Below, one piece after another: positions 19,700-30,843 of a DNA stretch of 64,000 nucleotides. Numbering within the stretch: position 1 is the first letter of the stretch; every line of letters begins with the position of its first letter. This stretch comes from Anas platyrhynchos (lineage: Eukaryota > Chordata > Aves > Anseriformes > Anatidae). Location: positions 146,921,501 through 146,985,500 of the forward strand of contig NC_092588.1 in assembly GCF_047663525.1 (NCBI RefSeq). The letters are read 5' to 3'. Position numbers and translations under genes: made by a program. Under the pieces are notes generated by a model that was not told the origin of the DNA, did not search any database, and saw only the letters and a program-made list of their open reading frames with translations.

Positions 19700-22370
19700 T
19701 TTTCAAAGAAAACTCTTGCACACAAATGTAAGACTAACACATAACTACTCACTAGCTGGTAGAATTGATGGATTTTCTACAAAGTCTCATGGTTGTCACA
19801 TGCCACTCTTTTTATTTCTCCCACAAAAAAAGGATCACTGCTTACTAGACAAAGAATTGTTAATAATGCTAGAAAAAACTGTATCTATTTAATAGTATTT
19901 CATTTTGCAAAGCCACTCCCAAGCACAGTGGCATAATTTTCATTTTTAAAATAAAGCGTTTAACTTATTGGTCATGGCTGCAGATTATCTCTAAAGATAC
20001 TGCAATACCTGGAGGTACTAGGGAAAGCCTTTTTAGAGTTGTAGTTGATGAAGCCACAGGAAAACAATAAGATCTCCATTTAATTATTATTAATAATAAT
20101 AAAACAATCATGATAAAGAATAATAATAAAAAATAATCCAGCCCTAGTACTGGAAATAAAACGGGAAAATGTGAACTTGGGAGACCTGAACATTGAAATG
20201 AATTAAAGTAATGAAATACATATGAACTTTTACCTATTTACTTACTTTTTTGTGGGACTTCCTGTTTCAGCAAACCTTGCTCGTCATTTTTGATGACTCA
20301 AGACTAGTAATAGAGTAGCTCCAGAGCATAGGTTCTTTGTCTGTTTAGTTGTGTTTTTTTGTTGTTGTTTGCTTTGCTTTTCTCCAGCTTTCATTCTTCT
20401 CGGGGGTTACTCATGGAGGATCATGGATCTGGTGGGTAAAAATATACTGGGGAGAGATTTCCTGGGAACAATGTGCTTATGGTGAGAGGGGTTTGGTTCT
20501 CCACAGGTCTTTTATTAGCATATTTCTAGATTACTGTACCCAACTCAGGTAATAAACCTACCAAACAGCTCTGGGATAAAACCAGGGGGGCAGGGAGGAA
20601 GCATGGGTACAAGGCAATGCGCTAGTTTGTGCACAACTTAATTTTGAATGGTTATTCACAGCTTTGTCTGAGTCAGAAGGCTAAAATCTAGGTGACAATA
20701 CAATTATTCAGAAATCAGTGACTTAATTCTTAAATATGTGCCATGTCTCTGAAAAGCTGTTTCTTTTATCCCTCACACACTGCAAGGAACATATCAATAT
20801 GTTCTTCAGAGGAGATGGATGGAGAGCTTAATTCACTTTGCAGATCTATGGAAGCAACACTTTAGCACTTTGGCACAAACTGTCTCTGACATTGAAAATT
20901 AGTAAAGAAAAGAAGTGGTAAAAATGTCAGTAGCAGAAGGACTTCATTTTTCTCTTGTTTAAAATGTCATCTGTTATCTGCAGTCAATGCAAGGAGAAAA
21001 CATCCTATACCATAATGATTTACAGTATGTTTATAGGCACAGATAGAAGTAATCACAGGGTTAGGCGAACATCTCTTGGTGAATTCCTCAAGTGTCAGAA
21101 GCGCCTAGTTCTGCAATTCCCTCTTCCTAAGAATGCAGGGGAGATAGGCATCCATAACTGTGTGATTTCTGTATTCCCATATACAAAACTGTAATATCTG
21201 CAGCCTATCTGGCCTCAGCTGCGTGTAAACATCCTGTGACCAGATGACTATAACTTTAAAAAAAAAAAAAAAATACTGCCTTTGACACTGAATAAAAGGC
21301 AATAAATATTTTTCACTCTTTTTATATCTAAAGAAATATGTACGAAAGGAAATACTCATGGTCTTGGTGCTAGATTTAATGATTTAAACTTTCCATTGTT
21401 TGGAATTTCCTGTTTCAGTTCTTGAAAATAAAACTTCCAGTACTGATTTTTGTTCTTTCCCAGCAAGAACGCATTGTCCAAATCATTTAAATGGTGCTGA
21501 GATGACTAAGTGCCAGTTTATTCACTTCCTTTGTGTCCACCAGAACTTGGAATACTGTGGGCTATAATGTCTTCTCTGCCCCCAGAATTCCTGTTTAATA
21601 TTCCTTAGCAACAGAATCCTGGATGTTTTTCCAGCTTTGGTGGCCACACTACTCCACAGTCATTGCCTGTTCTTTTCCACCCAAAACCCTATGTGAATCA
21701 GGGAAGTGTTGCAACTCCAAGTTATAGAAGGTAAATTAAAATAAAAACAGCTCAGCATTTAATACTTCAGAGATTTTTTTCCAGTCTAAGGCCCAGATCT
21801 TAGAGGTAGAATAAAGAATGAATGTCAGACTTTTTGCATCTTGGACCAGTGCCCAAATAACTTGTTTGCCCTTCCTGTCAGTGAGTGAATGATGGTTCTT
21901 AATAAATAAAATGAAAAATAAATAAAGTGGCTGCATCTTGCAGCCACTCCCCATCATGTTAGCACAGTGGTTCTTAAGAAGAGTTACTCATACCCTCCAC
22001 ACAGCTGTGGCTGGTAGCTCCACGTTCTACAGCAGGAAGAAACAAGGTGTGTAAATAATGTTCAAAATTAGAGATGGACAATTTTCTTTTCTTAAAGTAT
22101 TGTGGTTTTTTTTTGTTGTTGTTTTGTTTTGTTTTTGGTTGGTTGGTTTGTTTTTTAAATAAAGATGTTCTAAGTTCTTACATGTGCTATTTCTTGTAGA
22201 ACATTCACCTCCAGTTATTTTAATGAAAAATCCAAAGAATCATTTTTCTTCTTTTATCCTCTAGAAAGGTTTCCCAAACCAAATTAGTCACAAAATTTAA
22301 GTCCAAATCTTTCACACTTTCAAATACTCTATCCAGTTCTTTCTGGCAAGCTTTTTTGTCTCTTGTGTGA
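19700..22370. other. Unique non-coding DNA with simple repeats
   Basis: Holds (AAT)-rich DNA at 20083-20140, 16 A's at 21258-21273 and T/G-rich DNA at 22108-22160. No gene recognised. The longest plus-strand frame (20955-21194, 79 codons) shows no domain. Confidence 0.5.
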
Positions 22371-22374
22371 GCAG

Positions 22375-22483
22375 TTACAGAGCACCTGAAACTCAGTACA
22401 GGGAGCTGTCCTTTCTCTGGCAGCCGTGCTTGCAGTCAGCACATGATCCACTTCGTAGCCAGCTCCTGCCCAGCACCTACCAG
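22375..22483 (+). other. Exon-like segment, 109 nt
   Basis: Acceptor-like CTTTTTTGTCTCTTGTGTGAGCAG ends at 22374. The segment is open for 36 codons after one leading base (begins YRAPETQYRE, ends QLLPSTYQ) and ends in CAG with a strong GTAAGG donor at 22484. It is clearly less AT-rich than its surroundings. A second reading frame is also open, which weakens the coding reading. No known protein recognised. Confidence 0.27.
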
Positions 22484-22691
22484 GTAAGGATCTAGTTCAT
22501 ACCACCATTTTTCCCCCCAAAGCCTGGTATGTTGTGAGCGTTACAGGACATACAGTAGGTTAGCGCTTGGATTTAATTATTGACGTAGGTCTATTTTACA
22601 CATCCAACAGTTCCCTTCAAAATAAAACATATGCCTTGGTCCTTGGCATTTTCTCAGTGCTTGCTTGACATCTCAGTATTTATTTGTTCCC

Positions 22692-22765
22692 AGCTTGCTA
22701 CTTGCCTGTAGGGTGACCTTGAACAAGTATTTTCATTTGTCTGTATTAGTGCTCTGTTTCTTCTG
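22692..22765 (+). repeat. MIR-like fragment, sense
   Basis: TTGCTACTTGCCTGTAGGG, TGACCTTGAACAAGTATTTT and a GTTTCTTC block follow the MIR order 'tgccacttactagctgtgtgaccttgggcaagttactt...cagtttcctc'. Confidence 0.5.
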
Positions 22766-22799
22766 GTTTTGTCTTCAACCACTTCAGAACAAATATTAT

Positions 22800-24390
22800 T
22801 CATGAAATGTACAGGCTGTTTGTAAAAACTGTCTCATTGAAGCAAAAATATACATTAATATTATTAGGGGAAAATAATATGGGCAATAAGTAGTAAATAA
22901 GTGGCATGGCCTGAGTTATAAATGGTGAGGTCCTGCCTTCTGCTTATTTTACTACTCCATGCCAATTTTGAACAGAGTCTTGAATATCCTCCCAAAATAG
23001 ACCATATAAACACAACACACAATACTCAGGGGGGGAAAGGGAAAAAAAAAAAAAAAAAAAGAAAAGAAAAAAGAGGAAGAAGGAAAAAAAAAATGAGTAT
23101 AAGAGCGTAAGCTAATGCAATATAAAAATCAGGATTCCTTCACAACTGTAGATAGTATTTCAACCATGTATACACATTGCTCAGCATATATCCACTAATA
23201 AAATCTAACTTAAAGATTTATCTATGGAAATATGTACCTGGAAATTCTTAGTATAGAAACATTTTGAAAAACAACCATGAAGTCAGGGGATCGTTTTCCT
23301 TCTGTTAACAGTAAAAGCTTCAGGATCTCAAATGGATAAACACTCTGCAATTTGAGCTTGGTGAGTCATGCTTAACAAGGCAGAAGTGTGCAGAGAATCA
23401 GCCGTCTGCAATGCATGGGTTTCCCTAGTCTTACTGGGCTAAATTGCAAAAGACAAAGCAGGCACAAAATGCAAAGACTCAAGACACAATGTGTTTCTCT
23501 TTGTCTAAGGACACAGAGATCACTCTGGTAATCATCACACAGAGAAGGCTGCAGTGAAGGAATGAGCTATGAAGCTATGAGTCTTTCATTCAGAACAGTG
23601 CAAGCAGGGCACCAGAGCCTCACCCAGGATCAAGGGACAAGGATTAGGCCCTGGGACAGCCTAGAAATTAACTTTGAGATCAAACTGAAGGCTGAGCCTA
23701 CAAATCATTACATCTGTGAGCCCATGCTCAGCTACAGATTTCTCTGAAGGCAACAGCTGCAATGTAAAAAAATGAAATTAAAGGAATTATTCACCTGTGT
23801 AAAAGCTCCATCTCAAATGGAGAAGAGAAAGAGCTCTGCATGTAGCAGAGAAACCACATAGCCTTTTACCCCATCCAACCACTCCCAACTTTCAAAATCC
23901 AGCTTCACCCTTAGCTTTACCTCTATCACCTTTGTTTCACCCTTGATCCTGAACTTTCCTCAGCTGCTATTTTTCCTGTATCTATTAATCTGTCTCAGAT
24001 ACCCTCTGTGACTGTCCCCTTTGTTTAAATTCTCATGTATATCACTCTTCTCTCACCTTGAATGCTGCATTCCTTTTTCTACAACGTTCCCAGATCCAGC
24101 ATGTGGCATCCATACAATGATTCTGCCTTACTTCCAGGGCATTCTGAAAGCTCATCTCATCCTACTCTCAAATAATTCCACATATCTCTGTATCAATTTC
24201 AAATTGCCTGTCCCACTATGAATCTACTGTTCAGTTTAGAATTTTCATCTCTTTATTATGACCCATTTCCTTCCTCAGCTATTTCATGGTTGTTTATTTG
24301 TTTTGTTTTGCTTTTAATAGAAAGTCACTATTGTTTAGAAAATTCGGTTCCACCTGGAATAGCTTTTCTGTCTATTGTTAGCTCACTGAA
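22800..24390. other. Unique non-coding DNA with one A-rich tract
   Basis: Poly-A/A-G-rich tract at 23034-23094 preceded by seven G's. No gene or other repeat recognised. Confidence 0.5.
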
Positions 24391-24395
24391 TTTTT

Positions 24396-24436
24396 GAGCC
24401 AAATTTATATCTCCTTTTGAAGTCAGTGAGATTATG
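24396..24436 (-). repeat. MITE-like fragment with CACTGACTTCA core
   Basis: Reverse complement reads ATCTCACTGACTTCAAAAGG followed by AGATATAAATTTGGCTC. This resembles the 'catTGACTTCAatggagctacgccaatttacacc' portion of an old palindromic sauropsid repeat. Weak. Confidence 0.3.
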
Positions 24437-24538
24437 TCCATTCGCTATCGTTTTAACCCACAGATATCTCTTAAATGGCAGAAGGAAAAACATATTTTAT
24501 CCTCTTGATTTCTCTTTCTACAATTCAGAAATTGTTAT

Positions 24539-24580
24539 TATATATACACATATATAATATGTGTATATATACACATATAT
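24539..24580. repeat. 15-bp perfect AT-rich hairpin plus palindrome
   Basis: Arms 24539-24553 and 24557-24571 are perfectly complementary with a 3-nt loop. They overlap the 14-bp palindrome GTGTATATATACAC at 24561-24574. Built from TATACACA/TGTGTATA words, so it probably arose from a TA/CA microsatellite. Confidence 0.85.
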
Positions 24581-24799
24581 TACACAGAGTGGCTTATCCT
24601 TTCAAGTGCTCTAGAAAATACATATATGAAATTGTTGGTATAAAACAAAATTGTCCTCTACCTCCGTAAATCCCTGTGTTATCTTTGGCTACATGATACA
24701 TCTTAATCATGGAATTACAGCTGAATACTAAATATTTGTACATGTAAGCCCCAAGGAATGCTAAATTTCTTTTTTTTTTTCCTTTCAACTAGGCATGCT

Positions 24800-24960
24800 A
24801 TTAATTAATGCATAGCAAAATGATTAAAAGCATTTTTCATATAATGAACAATACAGAGACAGATGAGTTAATTGATTGATTGGTGTATGAGCAGGGTCCT
24901 AATGGATTAGTATTTGCATATTAACACAGATCCAATCTCTCTCTCTTAATGAGCTGCTTG
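24800..24960. promoter_or_regulatory. Cluster of homeodomain/POU-like motifs
   Basis: Within about 160 bp: TTAATTAATGCAT (24801), TGATTAA (24821), GTTAATTGATTGATTGG (24868), the POU octamer ATTTGCAT (24912-24919) followed by ATTAAC, and TTAATGAG (24946). Developmental enhancers often have such clusters, but AT-rich DNA also produces these motifs by chance. The adjacent 24960-25390 is less AT-rich and carries no recognised repeat. Confidence 0.25.
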
Positions 24961-25011
24961 CCACATTTTGTCTTCTTTTAAACAGCAGTGAGCATGATAA
25001 AACAAATAAAC

Positions 25012-25940
25012 CCACTGGATTGCTCCCTCTCAAGGGACCAAAATACAAGCTTAAAAAGGCCTCTCTCCAGCACTGATTTATAGAAGCACTTTGTACATCA
25101 GTGTAGTGGGTACACAGGGACAGTCACGCTTTATCGCAGGTTCCTTGTGAAAAAAGCCTTTCTGCAAATCCTGGAAATTTACAGCCACTGGTTATAAGAT
25201 GCTTACAATGTGATTTTCCTCACAGTGATCTGGTGTTTGTCTCAGCTGGTTCTGCTGTGCGAGAAGACAGAGTGGGATGTCACAGACTGGCTCATTCCAT
25301 CTGTGGCCTTTCTGCTGCCATCAGCAGCAGGGCTGTGCATGTCTGTCTGATCTAGCCTTCTACAAGGAAGAGACATGAATCTTTTCAGGTAGGCAAATGG
25401 TAACTTTTAATCACTGGGCTCACTGAGAAGGGTTTCAAACCTTCCAGCATTAATAGTCAAAGGCTAGATATGGGCAGTGCCATGAAGACAAAAGCAGAAA
25501 ATGCATTTCCCACCAGGAACATGTCCACAATAACAGGGCAAATCTGTTTTCCTTAGAGAAGCAAAGTTCATTCTTGCTTAGTCAAGAATAATTAAAACCA
25601 AAACAAAATGAAACAAAATATGTTCATGGTTTTTATGCCTGTCTATTGCTGTCACCAGGAAGATCTGTGCGACTTTCCATGCAGTATCATGCACAACTGC
25701 AGGGCACAAAGATCTCCTTAACACCATACACATACAGCAGTACATACACGGCCGTATCCATGACTTCATGTTGTGAAGTTAACTGGCAATCTGAGGGACT
25801 TCTGAGGCCCAACTTAATAACACAATATGGAATTGCACCACTGTGCCATATACCAACAGATCTGAAGCCAGCTCAGAGTTCTGTAACACACCACTAGTTT
25901 GAGCGATGTAGACATGCCCTTTGTGTTCTTGGCCCACAGC
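25012..25940. other. Unique, relatively GC-rich non-coding DNA
   Basis: No repeat family recognised with confidence; a segment near 25895-25925 reads GTAGACATGCCC, a word common in old sauropsid repeats. No splice-flanked open frame was seen. Confidence 0.4.
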
Positions 25941-26011
25941 CTCCATTAGAGTCAATTGGCACAACAGTATTACAGTCACTTCCCTATTTACACGGGATGA
26001 GGATCTGGTCC
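25941..26011. repeat. Palindromic sauropsid MITE-like half
   Basis: CTCCATTAGAGTCAATTGGC, then CTATTTACACGGGATGAGGA and TCTGGTCC. This matches in order 'ctccattgaagtcaatgg...atttacaccagctgaggatctggccc', one half of an old palindromic repeat. The best-preserved such fragment in the window. Confidence 0.45.
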
Positions 26012-27480
26012 ATTATGTGTTTTGGCCGCAGAGAACAGCTCTGCCTTCTGCTCAGCTGGCTGGCTGTGAAGACAGCAGTCGCTGGGTTTTGAACTTGGCA
26101 TTCAGGGTCAAACTGGGTGACACTTCAAAGCCGCCAGGCTTGGGCAAGTTTCCAAAGTTTCTAGGAAACCCATGCAACCTCCTGCTACCTGGGATTCCCT
26201 TGGATTGTTTTACTAGGCTCCCACGGCTATTGAGGTCAACGTTTGCTGTGGATGCGTGGAAAGACTTGTCCAAGTCCAACCCAAACTGGTGCGTTATGGG
26301 CAAGACCAGCTCCCAGAGCTGGATGGGAAGCAGCAGGGAGCCAGCAGTTCAGGTGGGATGTGCTGTCTTCAGGATGAATTGCCAGACAATGAACTAGCTG
26401 CAGAGTTTGAATGACTTATTCAGCCGCGAAGAGATCTTGCTGCTGTTTTGATTGTCATGGTTCTTTAGATAAGAAGGGTATTTTCATCTAAGGGATACAC
26501 TTTAAAGCAACCTTTAGAAAATGGGATCATTTGTGAACCCTATGCCAAACGGATTTTGGCCCCTGTTTGAGCAACATAGTTAATTAATTTACTTAGTTTT
26601 TTTCTTAATGCAATTTTGTTTCCTGTGAAAACTAATATATTGTTTGAATTGGATTGTCCTAAATTTAATGTAAGCTTATCTGTGTTAGTTTAATGCAGAA
26701 CATTGTACTGGTCCTTTTCTTTCCTATACAGATGCTTTTTTAGATTCTATCAATCTACCTGTCATAATCATTCAAATTCTAGAAAGAAATTGGAATAAAA
26801 ATCTCAGAAGAAAAAACAAACAAATTATTATTCTAATAATGTTTATGTTATAAATTATAATTACAGGTTGTGGATTCATGATTAATTGAGACCATCAAGA
26901 ATTTTTGGAAATCAGTGTTGAAGTATTTTGTTGCTGTAATAGTGCCTGTTAATATCTGTCACTTTTTTCAAGGAAAAAAAATATTCTAGGCATGTGCATC
27001 CATCTATCTATCACCTGTCTATCTGGGCATGATAAATGCAACAAAAAACAAAACCAAAAACAATGACATTGATATGAGTTTTCCATTGGATTGATTTCCA
27101 TCAAACAAGAAATAAACCTAGAACATCTCTACTCATAAAAACAATTTTAAGTCCTTTTTTCTTTCTTTTTCAGTTATTAAAAAATAGGAAGAAATATAAA
27201 CAGACCTGATCTCACTGAAATGCCATACATATCAGATCTAAAAACTAAAACAAAAGCAGGAAAACTAAAGTCTGCAAACTTATTTGCTTTCTTTTTCTAA
27301 TCTTCTTAAAGGAGCTGCTGAAACAATTGGAGTCTTTTAAGATTTTGATGAAATCTTGTTTTCCAGATTTTTGAAGAGCTGAAAGAGGCATAAAAAAGCA
27401 TGGCTGATATTTATATATTGTTCCATTCATCTCTTTGTTTTTGACCTGCTTTAATATTAAACAATTCTGATTACACATTT
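26012..27480. other. Non-coding DNA; open frame 25921-26397 not supported
   Basis: A plus-strand frame of 158 codons spans 25921-26397, but its first ~30 codons fall inside the MITE-like fragment and an 83-codon antisense frame (26052-26303) overlaps it. No domain is recognised. Contains the hairpin CCAGCTC-cca-GAGCTGG at 26306-26322. Beyond 26500 the sequence is AT-rich and unremarkable. Confidence 0.45.
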
Positions 27481-27487
27481 AGCTGTG

Positions 27488-27515
27488 GAAAAAAAAGAAA
27501 AAAAAAAAAAAAGAA
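27488..27515. repeat. A-rich tract
   Basis: A8-G-A14-type run. Confidence 0.93.
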
Positions 27516-28285
27516 ATACTACTCCATCTCACTGTGCTAAGGTGTTAAGGAGGCTGGTGGATAAATTCCCACAGTGTGATGTATCTGTGATCCTGCTACT
27601 TCACAGGCCCTTCTCACCCTCCAGCCTACCCCATGGCTGCATCACATCTGTGCATAATCAGGCCCTTAATAGGAGGAACAGAAACCTTTCTTTTACACTG
27701 CCTTATCTCCATATCCTTTGTTCATGCCAAGTAGCAGCCTGTGAATGCCAGCCACTTTTCTCTACTTCTATCTCCCAAAGGTTGGGTTTTTCAGTTCCAA
27801 TGGGGGAAACCTATCTTCCCCAAACAGCTGAAGAGATCTGTATACAAATATACATGTAAACAAACAAAACCCATCTGTAGGGAACATGCAAATGTTTTTC
27901 TCTTGAGCTGCAGTCCCTACACATGCCCTTGAGCCCTGAGGGCCCTGCTGCGGCTTCTGCAGAGGTCCTCCCACCCCTGGAACCAATTTTAGGTGGTGGA
28001 AAAGCTCTTCTTGGGGCTGGAGGGCATGGTAGCAGAGTAGATTTCATCCCTTTGTCCCTGCTAGGACAGGTAATATGGAAAAGGGATGAAAAGGCAACCT
28101 ACCCAGCAATGGGAATCCCCTGCTGCTGCTGCCTATCTGCCTTGGGTTGCCCAAGAGGAGTGAGGGGAGGAGCAGAGGTCAGCTGGAAGGGTAGATGTGT
28201 GCATGTTTGGAGCTGGATGGAAAGAGTGTCCATGAGCAGGGGAAGAATCATGTATATCAGTGGGAGTCAACTGTTCAGCTGCAAG
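27516..28285. other. Relatively GC-rich non-coding DNA
   Basis: Contains a 154-codon plus-strand frame (27923-28387) that runs through a poly-A tract as poly-Lys and has no recognisable domain, with overlapping minus-strand frames. No splice-flanked segment convinced me. Confidence 0.4.
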
Positions 28286-28303
28286 AAAAAAAAAAAAAAA
28301 AAA
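28286..28303. repeat. Poly-A tract, 18 A
   Basis: Uninterrupted A run. Confidence 0.95.
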
Positions 28304-30650
28304 GAACATGTGTTTCTGAAGCCCAGCCTAAGAACACCATCCTTATCTAGGTGTTTCCTCTCTCCCTTAAACCTTTCCTCCACTTAAATTTAAATCTTCC
28401 TGGCACTAAATAAATTTAAATCTTCAACTCATGGCCTAATTCTTTGCCCTTCTACCTGATAAATCTTCTTATAATGTCATTTCCATTCTCTCAGCACTTT
28501 TTATTCCACAAAGAGGACCACAGACTTGTCTTGGTCCACTGTTCTCAGAACCATTTCTGTGTTGTTTCCCCATGGAGGTTTAAATGATGCTACTCCTGTC
28601 TGTGTGGTCCATTAGACACCGGGAGGGGTATGTGCAGTTCTGTTGGTGTGACTCCTCTCCAGTGTCAATTATATTTTAATTGCATTCTGTATAATAAAGA
28701 GGTTCAGAAACACAAACTATGTAGCCATAAATAAGCAAAGTTTAGCTAAATTAAATTTTATATTCACTCTGAGGTACTCCAGACCAGAATATACTGAACA
28801 CTTACGCAACCTCTGACAAGTAAATTCAATGCAAATGTATGAGTCTATATCTTATCCTCTCATTAGAAATCTAATTACACTGCCAGGAATTTGGGTCATG
28901 GTCTGTACCATTTAATTTCTGTGAAGTGTCCAGGACAGTTGCTGTAGGTTGTAGGCCTTTGGAGTGACAAACTGCTTTTCCAGCATGTTCACTGTGAACA
29001 AAATAGGGCCGTAAACAGTGTAATCAGGCAATGCCCCGTCACAGCATGGCAGATAGGAAATATGAAGTATTAAACAAGAATCGGAAGCTGCCAACACAAT
29101 TGTCATCAAACAATTAGCTGTTGCAGGGAAGACTCACAGCTGATGTAACTGCAGTGATGTATACTGCAATACACTGACAGAAATGATCCAGCAACTTATC
29201 CTTCTAGGCTGATAACCTTTATTAGAGGGGATATTTTGCTGTCCTTTTGTGTACCACATTACAGGCTATACTATCGGACTGGTATCCTCCACGTCATGGC
29301 ATTATTGTACTGTCAGCTGCTGAGACAGGGATGCATCATCTCAAAATGTTCATCAGTTCAAAACTCTGCTTCTTTGGGAGAAGCAAACCAAATTACCAGC
29401 AACAAGAACAAACTACATAAGAGAAGCTAGCATTTCACTCCTTTGCTAATGGTTATATTCTGATAGGTTATATGTCAGGAATAATTAGACAGTTTGGCTT
29501 ATTTCCCATCATATTTTCTCCCCGGTAAAATACAGTATAAGCCAGTCCATAAGAAATGGACATTTTGGACAGAACTATTTCACTAAGACACATGAGGCAG
29601 AGTGGTCTTTTATAATGCTGAGTGCAGAATTAAATGTAAACACTGTTTACATTTGAATGTGAATGCTCATAGTGAAATATCAGAAAGGTGTGATTTGGCT
29701 CCTGCAGATCTCCGGAGCTTTCTGTGACTGGCATTTCTCCCTGGGGTAATTTATAAACTAATATTCCCTGTTGTGCGAACATTGGCAGGCTTGAGGAGAG
29801 AATAGCTCCAATTTTCACTCTAACACGGCTGGCTCACATCCAGAAATTGCAGAAGGAATTTGCCACAAAAATGAGATGAAAGGGAAATTCTTACATATAT
29901 AGTGTTAATGATACTAGGCACAGTCTAAGCAAAGGTGTATAAAGACAGCACATAGATAAATGAAGGTCTATAATGTGGATTAGCAAGGCATTTACATTAA
30001 CTGTGTTTACATCACAGCCATATATAATTTGCATGTTGAAAAAAATAGTATAAAGAAAATGACATAAATGAGAAGAACAGCTTGCTAAACCACAGCACTA
30101 AGTGGACCATGGAAGCTGTGTAGATTCTCTTTTTAAATATGGGAATTTCTTCATCTAGGTCAAAGGTTTCACAAGCTACATGAATCAACAGATATAGTAG
30201 GTTTGAAGATGTATACCGAAGCTCTTTGGAACTTCTTAAAATAGAGCAACTGTTGAAAGAAGATACAGTAGCGTTACTGGCTGCCTAGACACCGTTCTAT
30301 TTTAATAAGTGTCAAGGATGCTTTAGGGCATATCAAAAATAAATGGCAGTAAGTAGGTAGGAAGCCAAGCTTCTGTGACTTCTAGCAGAACTGCAATGCA
30401 AATAAACTCCAGTGAAGTCTTTCACAACCTCTCCAGGGTTATCTCTGCACCATTGTTTCCAGTCAACAATTTATAACCTCAGATTTGCTGATTATCCTTG
30501 TCTGGACTATAGACTCCAGCTGCTAATGCTTTATACAATGTCAGACTTCGGCAAGTGATTAACTAACTAAACTTACTAATTTCACTTCCTCAAAACCATA
30601 GTAGTAGGTTTTCTTTAAAAGATTTAATTTTCTTTTATCAGTTTTACCTC
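28304..30650. other. Unique AT-rich non-coding DNA
   Basis: No dispersed repeat or gene recognised. The segment 28900-29250 is compositionally more balanced and lacks simple repeats, so it may be worth a conservation check. Confidence 0.45.
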
Positions 30651-30651
30651 T

Positions 30652-30684
30652 GTGCAGTTCCACTGACTTCAATGAAGCTGAATA
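30652..30684 (+). repeat. MITE-like fragment with CCACTGACTTCAATG core
   Basis: GTTCCACTGACTTCAATGAA followed by GCTGAA resembles the recurring 'ccattgacttcaatggagctg' core of an old sauropsid repeat. Next to a 14-A run at about 30693-30706. Confidence 0.35.
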
Positions 30685-30825
30685 CCATGTATTAAAAAAA
30701 AAAAAAACCAACACCTTCCAAAATGAGGGAAAAAAAGATATTATATCAGGCATTATCCTTCTCTCCTGCACTTCCAGTCTTGCAGTCTGGTCCCATTGCT
30801 TCACATAAAAAGTGAAAACATTTTC

Positions 30826-30843
30826 AAAAAAAAAAAAAAAAAA
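30826..30843. repeat. Poly-A tract, 18 A
   Basis: Uninterrupted A run. Confidence 0.95.

Noticed and set aside
27923..28387. 154-codon plus-strand frame
   Set aside because: Runs through a poly-A tract as poly-Lys, overlaps minus-strand frames and resembles no protein family.
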